Shown here: positions 49,596-58,264 of the stretch, in pieces
Numbering within the stretch: position 1 is the first letter of the stretch
Layout of the letters: each line of letters begins with the position of its first letter
Assembly (NCBI RefSeq): GCF_004353905.1
Contig: NZ_SMOD01000009.1
Coordinates: forward strand, 1 to 64,000
From: Paraburkholderia guartelaensis
Lineage (GTDB): Bacteria > Pseudomonadota > Gammaproteobacteria > Burkholderiales > Burkholderiaceae
Reading direction: 5' to 3'
Length of the DNA stretch: 64,000 nt
Translations under genes and position numbers: made by a program
The notes under the pieces: model-generated
Told to the model about the DNA's origin: nothing
The model's database searches: none
The model's input: only the letters and a program-made list of their open reading frames with translations

Positions 49596-50006
49596 TCAAG
49601 CATGCGGCGGCCCCTTGAGTTCCACCATGTTGCCTTCCGGGTCGAAAAGATACAGCGACGGCCCCAAACCCTCCGCCCCATAGCGCTCGACGGTATTGCC
49701 GGGACGCGCTCCATGCTGCGTCAGATGTAACGCCAGCGCCTCGGCGTCGAACGGCTCCACGCGCAGACAAAGATGATCCATGTTGCCGCTCGCGCCAGCA
49801 GGTGGCGCGCCGGCGCCCCGGTCGAGCGGGCCGCCGATCGTCACCAGGTCGATGAGCGAGCGTCCCGCGCGCAACTGCATGAGGCCGAGATCGCGCTGTT
49901 CGCGCTCCGGCTGGCAGCCGAGCACTTCGCAATAGAAACGCGTCATGGCGGCCACGTCAGCCGCCCGGATAACGACGTGATCGATCTCGCGAATCTGAAT
50001 CCGCAT
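49596..50006 (-). CDS. VOC-family (glyoxalase-like) protein
   Basis: A 136-residue single-domain VOC protein. Metal-ligand candidates are in IDHVVIRAAD (His), MDHLCLRV (His) and VELKG (Glu) at the expected spacing of the two betaalphabetabetabeta repeats. Typical roles are glyoxalase, dioxygenase or antibiotic resistance; substrate cannot be told. It is convergent with yaeQ. Confidence 0.87.
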   Translation of the reverse strand: MRIQIREIDHVVIRAADVAAMTRFYCEVLGCQPEREQRDLGLMQLRAGRSLIDLVTIGGPLDRGAGAPPAGASGNMDHLCLRVEPFDAEALALHLTQHGARPGNTVERYGAEGLGPSLYLFDPEGNMVELKGPPHA

Positions 50007-50203
50007 GGCGTCCTCGCGTTCGTACAGGGCTTTTTATGATGAACCTGTCGACGCCGGGCTGCGCGGACTGCGCGCATTTCAGCGAATCTCTCGAACCGGA
50101 ATCGCCGGCAGCAGAACTGTCGGAACCGGCGGAAAATAGCCGAAAGCACGGAAGCGGCGGGTGCGCCGCGGGTGGGGCGAAATAGCGTATAGAAAACGCT
50201 GGA

Positions 50204-50265
50204 CGAAAAAAAGCCCGCTGCTGTGAGCGGGCTTAATCCATATCAGGAGGAGACATGGAGGAGAC
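50204..50265 (-). ncRNA. Candidate sRNA with two tandem anti-Shine-Dalgarno repeats
   Basis: The minus strand carries TTGCAT-N17-TATAGT (promoter), then GUCUCCUCC repeated twice two nt apart (plus strand GGAGGAGAC at 50246-50254 and 50257-50265), then an AAGCCCGCT/AGCGGGCTT hairpin with a run of T. The predicted RNA is about 62 nt and starts at the first repeat. Both repeats are complementary to GGAGG-type ribosome binding sites, and the second is looped by CCAU/AUGG. No gene is read from it; sequence and context support a regulatory sRNA. Confidence 0.72.
50211..50234 (-). terminator. Intrinsic terminator of the candidate sRNA
   Basis: AAGCCCGCT / AGCGGGCTT with loop GCTGTG; a run of seven or more T lies downstream on the minus strand. 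No minus-strand protein gene ends here. Confidence 0.9.
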
Positions 50266-50272
50266 AGGAACC

Positions 50273-50301
50273 ACTATACCGAGTCGGCTGACGCGATGCA
50301 A
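50273..50301 (-). promoter_or_regulatory. Sigma70-type promoter for the candidate sRNA
   Basis: TTGCAT (50296-50301) and TATAGT (50273-50278) on the minus strand, 17 nt apart. Confidence 0.7.
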
Positions 50302-50525
50302 CAACTTTTTAAGGGAAAACCCGCAAAGTTGCCATTTTGTCGCACGGGAATCTGCAAGGCGCCACCAGGGATTCACCGAAGACCGTAAAAGTGACAGATG
50401 AGCGCTCAAAAAGGGCGTGCTCACGGCACATATCGGCCGCAATGACAGCGCAAGATCCGGCGCGCCTTCGTCCGTACGCGAAGTTAGAGTAAGGGCATAC
50501 AGACAGGCACTTCGAGGAGCCTCAT

Positions 50526-51716
50526 ATGAGCGCCGTCCCTGCAATGAAACCAGCGATGAAACCCGCCAAACCCACGAAAACGCCAGACAGCGAGTGGACG
50601 AACGACGCCGACCGCTGGCAAGCCGTCACGTCGCGCGACGCCCGCGCCGACGGTGCGTTCTTCTACGCCGTGCGCACGACCGGCGTGTTTTGCCGCCCGT
50701 CGTGCGCGTCGCGGCTGCCGCGGCGCGAAAACATCGAATTCTTCGCCGAGGCGGACGACGCGCGCGCCGCCGGCTATCGCGAATGCAAGCGCTGCCGCCC
50801 GGGCGGCCTGCCGCGCGAGCTGGAAATCGTGCGGCGCGCGTGTGCGGCGCTGGACGCCGACCCGCAAGAGCGGCTCACGCTCGCGCAGCTGGGCGAAGCC
50901 GTGCACCTCAGCCCGTTTCACCTGCAGCGCCTCTTCAAGCGCGTGCTGGGTGTCTCGCCGCGCCAATACCAGGCGGCGCGGCGCGGGGCCGTGCTGCGCG
51001 ACGCGCTCGGCGAGGGCGCCGACGTCACGCGCGCCAGCGCCGACGCCGGCTTCGGCTCGTCGTCGCGGCTCTATCACAGCGTGCCGGGCGAGCTGGGCAT
51101 GGCGCCATCCGCGTATCGCCGCAAGGGCGCGGGACTGACGATCCGCTACGCCGCCACGCCCACGCCGATCGGCTTCGTGCTCATCGCGGCAACGGAAAAG
51201 GGCATTTGCCGGATCGCGTTCGGCGACGATGCCGCGACGCTCACCGCCGCACTCAAAGCCGATTTCGCGAACGCGCAGTGCATCGAGGACAAAGCCGCGA
51301 TCGCGCCGTTCGCCGCACAGATCGATGCCTATCTGCACGGCCGTCGCGAGCGTTTCGATCTGCCGCTCGATATTGCCGCGACGGCGTTCCAGCAGCGCGT
51401 CTGGGACGCGCTCCAGCGCATTCCCTACGGCGAGACGCGCAGCTACACGCAGATTGCCGAAACGCTCGGTTCGCCGCGCGCGGTGCGGGCCGTGGCGAGC
51501 GCGTGCGCGTCGAATCCGGTGGCGCTGGCGATTCCGTGCCATCGCGTCGTGCAGAAGGGCGGTTCGCTCGCCGGTTATCGCTGGGGGCTCGAGCGCAAGG
51601 CGGCGCTGCTCGACGGCGAAGCACGCGCATCGCAAGATGCACAAACCGGCGCAAAAAGCCCGCAACACATCCGTTCGACATCGAACCGCGCCAACACGCC
51701 GGAGACCGCTACTTGA
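50526..51716 (+). CDS. ada: Ada: methyl-accepting DNA-repair regulator
   Basis: A 396-residue bifunctional protein. The N-terminal zinc-and-methylphosphotriester domain has Cys56, Cys60, Cys87 and Cys90 (FCRPSC...CKRC). An AraC-type helix-turn-helix region lies at about 95-200. The C-terminal O6-methylguanine-DNA methyltransferase domain has acceptor Cys338 in IPCHRV. Both methyl-acceptor cysteines are present, so it should repair and then activate transcription. It overlaps alkA by 4 nt. Confidence 0.96.
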   Translation: MSAVPAMKPAMKPAKPTKTPDSEWTNDADRWQAVTSRDARADGAFFYAVRTTGVFCRPSCASRLPRRENIEFFAEADDARAAGYRECKRCRPGGLPRELEIVRRACAALDADPQERLTLAQLGEAVHLSPFHLQRLFKRVLGVSPRQYQAARRGAVLRDALGEGADVTRASADAGFGSSSRLYHSVPGELGMAPSAYRRKGAGLTIRYAATPTPIGFVLIAATEKGICRIAFGDDAATLTAALKADFANAQCIEDKAAIAPFAAQIDAYLHGRRERFDLPLDIAATAFQQRVWDALQRIPYGETRSYTQIAETLGSPRAVRAVASACASNPVALAIPCHRVVQKGGSLAGYRWGLERKAALLDGEARASQDAQTGAKSPQHIRSTSNRANTPETAT

Positions 51717-52735
51717 GCGCCATCGCCTCGCAAACCGAAGCACAAACCGGCGCGCCGACGCACAGCGCCACACTCGAACTGCCGTTTCGCGCGCCCTACG
51801 ACTGGCCGCGCGTGCTGCGCTTCTTCAGCGGGCGCGCCACACCGGGCGTCGAAGCGGTGGAGGACGGCGCGTGGCTGCGCGCGATCGATTTCAACGGCGC
51901 GAGCGGCACACTCGCCGTGCGCCGTCACGCGCGCAAGCATTGCCTCGTCGTGCAGATCGACGGACCCGTGAGCGCGCACGCGGCGGCGCTCGCCGCGCCG
52001 CTCTCGCGCATGTTCGACCTGCATGCCGATCCCGCCGCAGTCGCCGAGCATCTGCGCAGCGACCCGTGGCTCGCGCCGCTCGTCGCGGCCGTGCCGGGGC
52101 TTCGCGTGCCCGGCGCGTGGTCGGGCTTCGAGCTCGTGGTGCGCGCGATCGTCGGCCAGCAGGTCAGCGTGAAAGCGGCGACGACGATCATCGGGCGCCT
52201 CGTCGAACGCGTGGGCAAGCGCATCGACGACCACGCACACGCGCGCACCGCGTGGCGCTTTCCCACGCCCGCCGCGCTCGCTGCCGCCGATCTCGCGGGC
52301 ATCGGCATGCCGGGCAAGCGCGTCGCCGCGCTGCAGGGCTTCGCGCAGGCCGTGGCGAGCGGTGCGGTGATCATCGAGCGCGACTACGCGCAGAACGATC
52401 ACGAGATGCCACGCGGCAAGCGTCAAAGCAGACAAATCGACGCGATCGCACCGGAACCCGCCGACCTCGACGCCATGCGCGCCGCGCTGCTGGCTTTGCC
52501 CGGCATCGGCCCGTGGACGGTGGAATACGTCGCGATGCGCGCATGGCGCGACGCGAACGCGTGGCCCGCGACCGATCTCGTGCTCATGCAGGCCATCGCG
52601 GCGCGCGACCCGGCGCTCGTGCGCGCGACCCAACAGCGCACCCGCACTGACGCATGGAGCCCCTGGCGTGCGTACGCCGCCATGCATTTGTGGAACGAAA
52701 TCGCCGATCGCGCGGGCGCGGCGCGCGGCGGCTAG
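51713..52735 (+). CDS. alkA: AlkA-type DNA-3-methyladenine glycosylase
   Basis: A 340-residue HhH-GPD glycosylase that excises alkylated purines. An AlkA N-terminal domain precedes the helix-hairpin-helix LLALPGIGPWTVEYVAMRAW and the catalytic Asp in PATDLVL. A TTG start at 51713-51715 is inferred from GGAG upstream and from the 4-nt TTGA overlap with the ada stop. Ada presumably regulates this pair in response to methylation. Confidence 0.9.
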   Translation: MSAIASQTEAQTGAPTHSATLELPFRAPYDWPRVLRFFSGRATPGVEAVEDGAWLRAIDFNGASGTLAVRRHARKHCLVVQIDGPVSAHAAALAAPLSRMFDLHADPAAVAEHLRSDPWLAPLVAAVPGLRVPGAWSGFELVVRAIVGQQVSVKAATTIIGRLVERVGKRIDDHAHARTAWRFPTPAALAAADLAGIGMPGKRVAALQGFAQAVASGAVIIERDYAQNDHEMPRGKRQSRQIDAIAPEPADLDAMRAALLALPGIGPWTVEYVAMRAWRDANAWPATDLVLMQAIAARDPALVRATQQRTRTDAWSPWRAYAAMHLWNEIADRAGAARGG

Positions 52736-52937
52736 GGCAACGGCAGGCAGCACGAGGAACGGGGTGCCATCACCGCGGGAAGCACGCGCCGACAGGCCAA
52801 AACCCCGCCCGAAGCCGCCCCAAGCAGGTCTTTCGGCGAGATGTTAAAGTGCCCGCTACCGAAAAGAATCCCGGCCGGCGAGTGTTAGCAGCACTGTGCG
52901 CAGAACTGCGCCGCCGGCCCGAGCCCGACCTGCCTCA

Positions 52938-54560
52938 ATGTCCAACACGACCTCTACAAGCACGAACGACGTTCTCGCGCAGCGCCTTTCCGTGCTGGGC
53001 GACGGGCCACATCGCGGCGCGCTCACGCGCGGTCTGCGCGGCATCGAGAAGGAGAGCCTGCGCGTGACGCGCGACGGCCGTCTCGCCATGACGCCGCACG
53101 CAGAAGCGCTCGGTTCGGCGCTCACGCATCCGTCGCTGACCACTGACTATTCGGAAGCGCTGATCGAAATCATCACGCCTGCCGAGCCGGATGCGTCGAT
53201 CACGCTCGCGAAGCTCGACGAGCTGCATCGCTACGTCTACGCCGTACTCGCGCGTGACGGCGAGATGCTCTGGAACGAATCGATGCCGGGCCTTTTGCCC
53301 GAGACCGACGACGGCATTCCCATCGCGCGCTATGGCAGTTCGAACATCGGCCGCCTCAAATACGTGTACCGCATGGGCCTCGCGCTGCGCTACGGCCGCA
53401 CGATGCAGTGCATTGCCGGCATCCACTACAACTATTCGTTGAGCGACGACGTGTGGCGCGTGCTGCATGCGCATCATCAGTCCACAGCCTCGCTCACCGA
53501 CTATCAGTCGGAGCGCTACCTCGCGCTGATCCGCAATTTCCGCCGCACGAACTGGCTGCTCATGTACCTGTTCGGCGCTTCGCCGGCGCTCGACATGCAC
53601 TTCCTGCGCGGCCGCGAGCACAAGCTCGAAGCGTTCGACGCCGACACGCTCTATCTGCCGTACGCGACGAGCCTGCGCATGAGCGATCTCGGCTACTCGA
53701 ACACGACGGGCCAGTCCGCCTTGCGCGCCGACTACGATACGCTGGCAGGCTATCTCGATGCGCTCGCGCAGGCCGTGAGCCAGCCGTATCCGCCATACGA
53801 GGCGATCGGCACGCATCGCGACGGCGAGTGGGTGCAGATCAACACGAACGTGCTCCAGATCGAGAACGAGTTCTACTCAACGATCCGTCCGAAGCGCGTG
53901 ACGCATCCGGGCGAGCGGCCGCTGCATGCGCTCGCTGCGCGCGGTGTGCAGTACGTCGAGGTGCGCTGCATGGACATCGACCCGTTCGAGCCCATCGGCA
54001 TCTCGCTCGAAACCGCACGGTTTCTCGACGCCTATCTGCTCGCGTGCGCGCTCGATGAAAGCCCTTTCCTGCCCGCCGACGCCTACGCCGAATCGAATGA
54101 AAACTTTGGCCTCGTGACGAAGGAAGGGCGCCGCCCGGGTCTCGCGCTCAAGCGCGACGGCAAGGACGTGCCGATGCACGAGTGGGCCGAAGAGCTGTTC
54201 GAGAAGATCGGCCACGCAGCCGCCGTGCTCGACACGGCGCACGGCAGCGACGAGCACACGCGCTCGCTCGCGACACAACGCGCGAAGCTGGCCGACCCGT
54301 CGCTCACGCCGTCGGCGCGCGTGCTGCAAACCATGCGCGATAACAAGCAGTCCTTCCTGCAATTTGCACGCGCACAAAGCGAGCGCCATGCGGCGCAATT
54401 CCTCGCGCGTCCGCTCGACGCCGCGGCCACGGCCGAGTTCGAAACGCTCGCGCGCGAATCGCTCGCGGAGCAGGCGCAACTCGAGCGCGACGAAGTCGGA
54501 TCGTTCGACGCGTTCGTCGCCGCGTATCGCGCTTATACGCTCAATCGCTTCAGCGTCTGA
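52938..54560 (+). CDS. gshA: Glutamate-cysteine ligase GshA (class 1)
   Basis: A 540-residue ATP-dependent enzyme that makes gamma-glutamylcysteine, the first step to glutathione. It fits the E. coli-type class 1 family by RGLRGIEKESLRVT near the N-terminus, SSNIGRLKYVYRMGLALRYG and CIAGIHYNYSL, and length near 520. Start ATG 52938. A stand-alone gene between alkA and a lipoprotein. Confidence 0.93.
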   Translation: MSNTTSTSTNDVLAQRLSVLGDGPHRGALTRGLRGIEKESLRVTRDGRLAMTPHAEALGSALTHPSLTTDYSEALIEIITPAEPDASITLAKLDELHRYVYAVLARDGEMLWNESMPGLLPETDDGIPIARYGSSNIGRLKYVYRMGLALRYGRTMQCIAGIHYNYSLSDDVWRVLHAHHQSTASLTDYQSERYLALIRNFRRTNWLLMYLFGASPALDMHFLRGREHKLEAFDADTLYLPYATSLRMSDLGYSNTTGQSALRADYDTLAGYLDALAQAVSQPYPPYEAIGTHRDGEWVQINTNVLQIENEFYSTIRPKRVTHPGERPLHALAARGVQYVEVRCMDIDPFEPIGISLETARFLDAYLLACALDESPFLPADAYAESNENFGLVTKEGRRPGLALKRDGKDVPMHEWAEELFEKIGHAAAVLDTAHGSDEHTRSLATQRAKLADPSLTPSARVLQTMRDNKQSFLQFARAQSERHAAQFLARPLDAAATAEFETLARESLAEQAQLERDEVGSFDAFVAAYRAYTLNRFSV

Positions 54561-54781
54561 GCCGCGCGCCGGTGCGCCGCTGCGGCGCACACTCATCCCG
54601 TCGAGATTTGTCCCAGGCACCGCATTTGCTCGCAACACCAGCGTGCAGATGCGGTCCAACCAGGGTAGGCGCCGCGTTACTGAGTTGCGCGGACGACGAG
54701 CGCGCCGGACGAACGAAGCTGAGAACACCAAAAATGCACGGGCCGCGCGCAATGCGGCTCACTCTGGGAGGAATCCACGCG

Positions 54782-55264
54782 ATGAAACGAATTCTTGCGA
54801 TTCTGCTGTGCGCGACGGCTGCGGCCTGCGCGTCGCGCGGGCAGGTCAATCCCGACGTCATGCAGATCGCGACCGCGCCGCTCACCTGTTCGAACAAGGC
54901 GGAATGCGATCTCTGGTGGCAACGCGCCGAAAGCTGGGTGCGTAGTCATTCGAAGTACGAAGTGCAGACCGTGACCGACACGCTGATCCAGACATCGGGC
55001 CCGGGCGGCGGCCGCCGTCTGCTCGCGTATGAAATCACGAAGCAGGCCAACGCCGACGGCACGGCCACGATCGGCTTCGCCGCGCATTGCGACAGTTCGC
55101 TCGGCTGCAAACCCAACCCGTGGTCGGCAGGCGCGGCGTTCAAGCAGTACGTGCGAACCGGCGTCGATGCGCCCATTCCCGGCGACACGACCACGGGCGC
55201 AGGCGGCGACACGGCCGGCGTGAGCGGCGCAGCGGTGGCCGAACCGGCGTCGAGCGCGCATTGA
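54782..55264 (+). CDS. Predicted lipoprotein or exported protein
   Basis: A 160-residue protein with a short signal (1-16, possible lipobox AAAC) and a domain with paired cysteines (CSNKAECDLWWQRAESWV and HCDSSLGCKPN). An Ala/Gly-rich tail ends it. The role is unknown. A hairpin (55273-55300) sits between it and the convergent MFS gene. Confidence 0.78.
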   Translation: MKRILAILLCATAAACASRGQVNPDVMQIATAPLTCSNKAECDLWWQRAESWVRSHSKYEVQTVTDTLIQTSGPGGGRRLLAYEITKQANADGTATIGFAAHCDSSLGCKPNPWSAGAAFKQYVRTGVDAPIPGDTTTGAGGDTAGVSGAAVAEPASSAH

Positions 55265-55272
55265 TCGCACGT

Positions 55273-55300
55273 GGCCGCCCGCGGCTTTGCCCGGGCGGCC
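55273..55300. terminator. Hairpin between the lipoprotein gene and the MFS gene
   Basis: GGCCGCCCG / CGGGCGGCC, 9-bp arms, 10-nt loop. No T run, so it may be a weak terminator or an RNA stabiliser. Confidence 0.4.
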
Positions 55301-55313
55301 TGTCACGCAACCG

Positions 55314-56870
55314 TCAATGACCCATTGCCGGTCCCGCGCCTTTTTTCGGCTTCGTCACCCACACCAGCAGCGCCAGCACGACGAACATCGCGCAGGAAAT
55401 GCGGAAGAAGTCGTTGGTGGCCATCATGTAGCCTTGCGTCGTCACGACGTCGTTGAGCTGGGCGGTCAGGCTTTGACCCGCGAAGCCGAGGTTCGCGAGC
55501 GCGTCCTTGTAGGCGACGGTGTTCGGCGAGGACTGGGTCACCGATTCCGACAGCACGGCATGGTGATAGATCGCGGCGTCTTCCCAGAACGTCGTGCTCG
55601 CCGCCGTTCCGATTGCGCCTGAGAGCGTACGCAGAAAATTCGAGAGGCCCGCGGCGCTCGCGAGCCGCTCGTCAGGAATGCTCGAGAGCGTGATGGTCGT
55701 CATCGGCACGAAGAAGCAGGCCACGCCGATGCCCTGGACGAGACGCGGCAGGATAACGTGGTCGAACGGCACGTCGAGTGTAAACGTCGAGTTCCAGAGC
55801 GAGACGATCGCGAACACGACAAAGGCGAAGCTCGCGACCATGCGCAGATCGAGTCGGTGCATGTTGCGCCCGATGAGCGGCGAGAGCACGAGCGCGAGCA
55901 GGCCCACCGGCGCGGTGGCCAGACCCGCGAGGCCCGCCGTGTAGCCCATGACGGTCTGCAGCCAGAGCGGGAAGATCACCACCGAGCCGAAGAAGGCCAT
56001 GAAGCCGAACGAGATGATCATCGCGCCGAGCGCGAAATTGCGGTCGCGAAAGAGCGAGAGATCGACCACGGGGTCCTTTTCCGTCGCCTCCCACACGAGC
56101 ATGAACGCGAGCGCGACCACCGCGATGATGGCGAGCGTGGCGATGAACGTCGAGTTGAACCAGTCGCGGTCCTTGCCGAGGTCGAGCATCATCTGCAGGC
56201 ACGACACGCCGATCACGAGCAGCGCGAGGCCCACGGCGTCGATGCGCTGCTTCGTCGTCTTCGTCTCGCGTCCGCGCAGCAGCAGGTACGCGCAGATGCC
56301 CGAGAAGATGCCGATTGGCACGTTGATATAGAAGATCCACGGCCACGTGTAGTTGTCGGTGATCCAGCCGCCCATCACCGGCCCGAAGATCGGCGCGACG
56401 ATCACGGTCATCGCCCAGAGCCCGAGCGCGAGACCGCGTTTGGCAGGCGGGTAGGAGCGCATGAGGATGGTCTGCGAAAGCGGGACCATCGGCCCGGAAA
56501 CGAGCCCCTGGACGAGACGGAACGCAATGAGCGTTTCGAAGTTCGTCGCGAAGCCGCAAGCTGCCGAGGCCAATGTGAACAGCAGCACGGAGAGCGTGAA
56601 GAGGCGCACTTCGCCCACGCGGCGCGCGAGCCATCCGGTGAGCGGCACCGCAATCGCGGAGGCGACCGAATACGACGAGATAACCCACGTGCCTTCGCTG
56701 TTGGCGACACCCAGGTTGCCCGAGATGGTCGGCACCGCCACGTTGGCGATCGAGGTGTCGAGCACCTCCATGAAGGTCCCGAGCGCGAGCCCGACTGTCA
56801 GCAGCGCGAGCGTGCCGCCGGAAAACGGTGCGGGTTCGGCTGGCGCGGGCACCGCGGGAGAAGCTGCCAT
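55314..56870 (-). CDS. DHA2-family MFS multidrug efflux transporter (EmrB-like)
   Basis: A 518-residue 14-helix transporter of the DHA2 group. The LDTSIANVAVPTISGNLG motif in helix 1, the Arg-rich loop and the GPMVPLSQTILM motif are typical of EmrB. Start ATG 56868-56870. The MarR regulator lies 150 bp upstream on the same strand. An outer membrane factor lies 1.4 kb away on the other strand, but no EmrA-type fusion protein is in the window. Confidence 0.91.
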   Translation of the reverse strand: MAASPAVPAPAEPAPFSGGTLALLTVGLALGTFMEVLDTSIANVAVPTISGNLGVANSEGTWVISSYSVASAIAVPLTGWLARRVGEVRLFTLSVLLFTLASAACGFATNFETLIAFRLVQGLVSGPMVPLSQTILMRSYPPAKRGLALGLWAMTVIVAPIFGPVMGGWITDNYTWPWIFYINVPIGIFSGICAYLLLRGRETKTTKQRIDAVGLALLVIGVSCLQMMLDLGKDRDWFNSTFIATLAIIAVVALAFMLVWEATEKDPVVDLSLFRDRNFALGAMIISFGFMAFFGSVVIFPLWLQTVMGYTAGLAGLATAPVGLLALVLSPLIGRNMHRLDLRMVASFAFVVFAIVSLWNSTFTLDVPFDHVILPRLVQGIGVACFFVPMTTITLSSIPDERLASAAGLSNFLRTLSGAIGTAASTTFWEDAAIYHHAVLSESVTQSSPNTVAYKDALANLGFAGQSLTAQLNDVVTTQGYMMATNDFFRISCAMFVVLALLVWVTKPKKGAGPAMGH

Positions 56871-57020
56871 GTTCCGTGTCCTTGTTGGGTCGGCCGTTGC
56901 CGCTGCACCCAGGGCGCAGCGCACGGTAGCTTGCTATTTTGTGTCTGTGCATATTCTGCCCAGACAGTGATTCGATCAAACTACGCCGCGTATTGCACTG
57001 CGGCGCATCGTGTGGAATTG

Positions 57021-57545
57021 CTAGTCGCCGTCTTCCTGCGCCGGCGCTTCTGCGTCTTTGCCGGCGCCATCCGTCGATCCGCAGAGCGGTGTGGTCGAGC
57101 CGTCATTGGCGATGAAGCGCTGCAGCAAATGAACGAGCGTCGCGACTTCTTCGGGGGCGAAGCCGCGCAACTGCTCGGACATCTCCGCGGCGATCAGGTC
57201 GGGCAATTGCTGCGCCGCGTTGCGACCCTGATCCGTCAAGGCGAGTTCCACAACCCGGCGATCCGCCTGGCTGCGCTGCCGCTCGAGAAAGCCCTTCTTC
57301 TCCAGCCGGTCGAGCATGCGCGTCATGGAGCCGGTGTCGTACGAGAGCGCGCGCGACATCTCGTTCGGTGTGCTGGCGCGCTCGAACCACAATAAAAGGA
57401 TCACACCGATCTGCGACGATGTGAGTCCAAGCGGCGCGACCGCACGGTCGATACGCCCGGCCAGCACGTTGCGCGCGGTCGAGAGGAAATAGCCGAGACT
57501 TGGCTCGACGCCCAGACTGGCCGGAACGAAAGGACCGTCGCTCAT
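57021..57545 (-). CDS. MarR-family transcriptional regulator
   Basis: A 174-residue winged-helix regulator with the MarR DNA-binding core RALSYDTGSMTRMLDRLEKKGFLERQRSQADRRVVELALTDQG. It is probably a ligand-responsive repressor of the adjacent MFS gene. A short C-terminal acidic extension follows the core. An imperfect TTGA-N8-TCAA repeat lies upstream near 57700-57725. Confidence 0.9.
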   Translation of the reverse strand: MSDGPFVPASLGVEPSLGYFLSTARNVLAGRIDRAVAPLGLTSSQIGVILLLWFERASTPNEMSRALSYDTGSMTRMLDRLEKKGFLERQRSQADRRVVELALTDQGRNAAQQLPDLIAAEMSEQLRGFAPEEVATLVHLLQRFIANDGSTTPLCGSTDGAGKDAEAPAQEDGD

Positions 57546-57773
57546 GGCAGTTCGCTTTGCAGCATCTCAAAAAACGAGCGGATTATAACGGGTTACTTCG
57601 CTGCTCAGGCAGATAAATCAGCTAGCAGGTCGCAACTGCCTCTGTCGTCGCGATCGGCGCGTAAAAACAACAGTTGCATTGATGCGCTGCAAAGTATGTT
57701 GTGATTTGATTGCATAGTCAATATTATGACAGGCAACCAGTTTCATTCTTCCAAGTTCACCCGATTCCGCATC

Positions 57774-58103
57774 ATGCTGTTCCTGATCAACGCGCTTGGC
57801 GGCCTTGGCCGCTCCGTCACCGATACCGCCCGCCACGCTTTCGCGAAGGCCGGTGAGTCGTCGCGCTGGCGCAAGCTCGCGTTGTATGCGGCCATGTTCG
57901 CGCTGCCGGGCGGCTCGATCGCGGTGGTGGCCGTGGTGTTGGCGCAGCGTCGGCGCACGCAGCCCGAACCCGCTGCGGCAAGCGCTGTCGTACCGGCCAC
58001 GCCCGCGGCCGCAACGGCAGCAACACCGGCAGCGGATGCACCCGCGTGCGGCGGCGGCCAGCTCGCCTGCCGCGCACCGAAGCGCCGCCGTAACGACGCG
58101 TAA
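57774..58103 (+). CDS. Hypothetical small membrane protein
   Basis: A 109-residue frame with a membrane segment (about 44-67: LYAAMFALPGGSIAVVAVVL) and an Ala/Pro/Thr-rich tail. Third positions are strongly GC, as in real genes here. The start at 57774 is preferred: upstream codons to ATG 57726 have lower GC3. No ribosome site is clear. No family recognised. Confidence 0.5.
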   Translation: MLFLINALGGLGRSVTDTARHAFAKAGESSRWRKLALYAAMFALPGGSIAVVAVVLAQRRRTQPEPAAASAVVPATPAAATAATPAADAPACGGGQLACRAPKRRRNDA

Positions 58104-58264
58104 CCTGCGCGTCTCACGCCGTAACACCCGCGAACCCTTCCAACGCGTAAGCTTTCGGATTCCGTGCAGTGACTAGCGCGTGCGCTACCATTGCCGCAAC
58201 GCGACAACCCCGTGCGCGCCCGGCCGCCCGAGCGCGCGCCGGTTGCATCGACAGGAATCCTTGC

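Noticed and set aside
50241..50270. GGAGGAGAC repeats read as plus-strand ribosome sites
   Set aside because: No plus-strand start codon follows with a coding frame before ada; the ada ATG is 250 nt away.
50233..50544. 103-residue minus-strand frame over the sRNA locus
   Set aside because: It runs through the sRNA promoter and shares no coding features; the terminator argues for a non-coding RNA.
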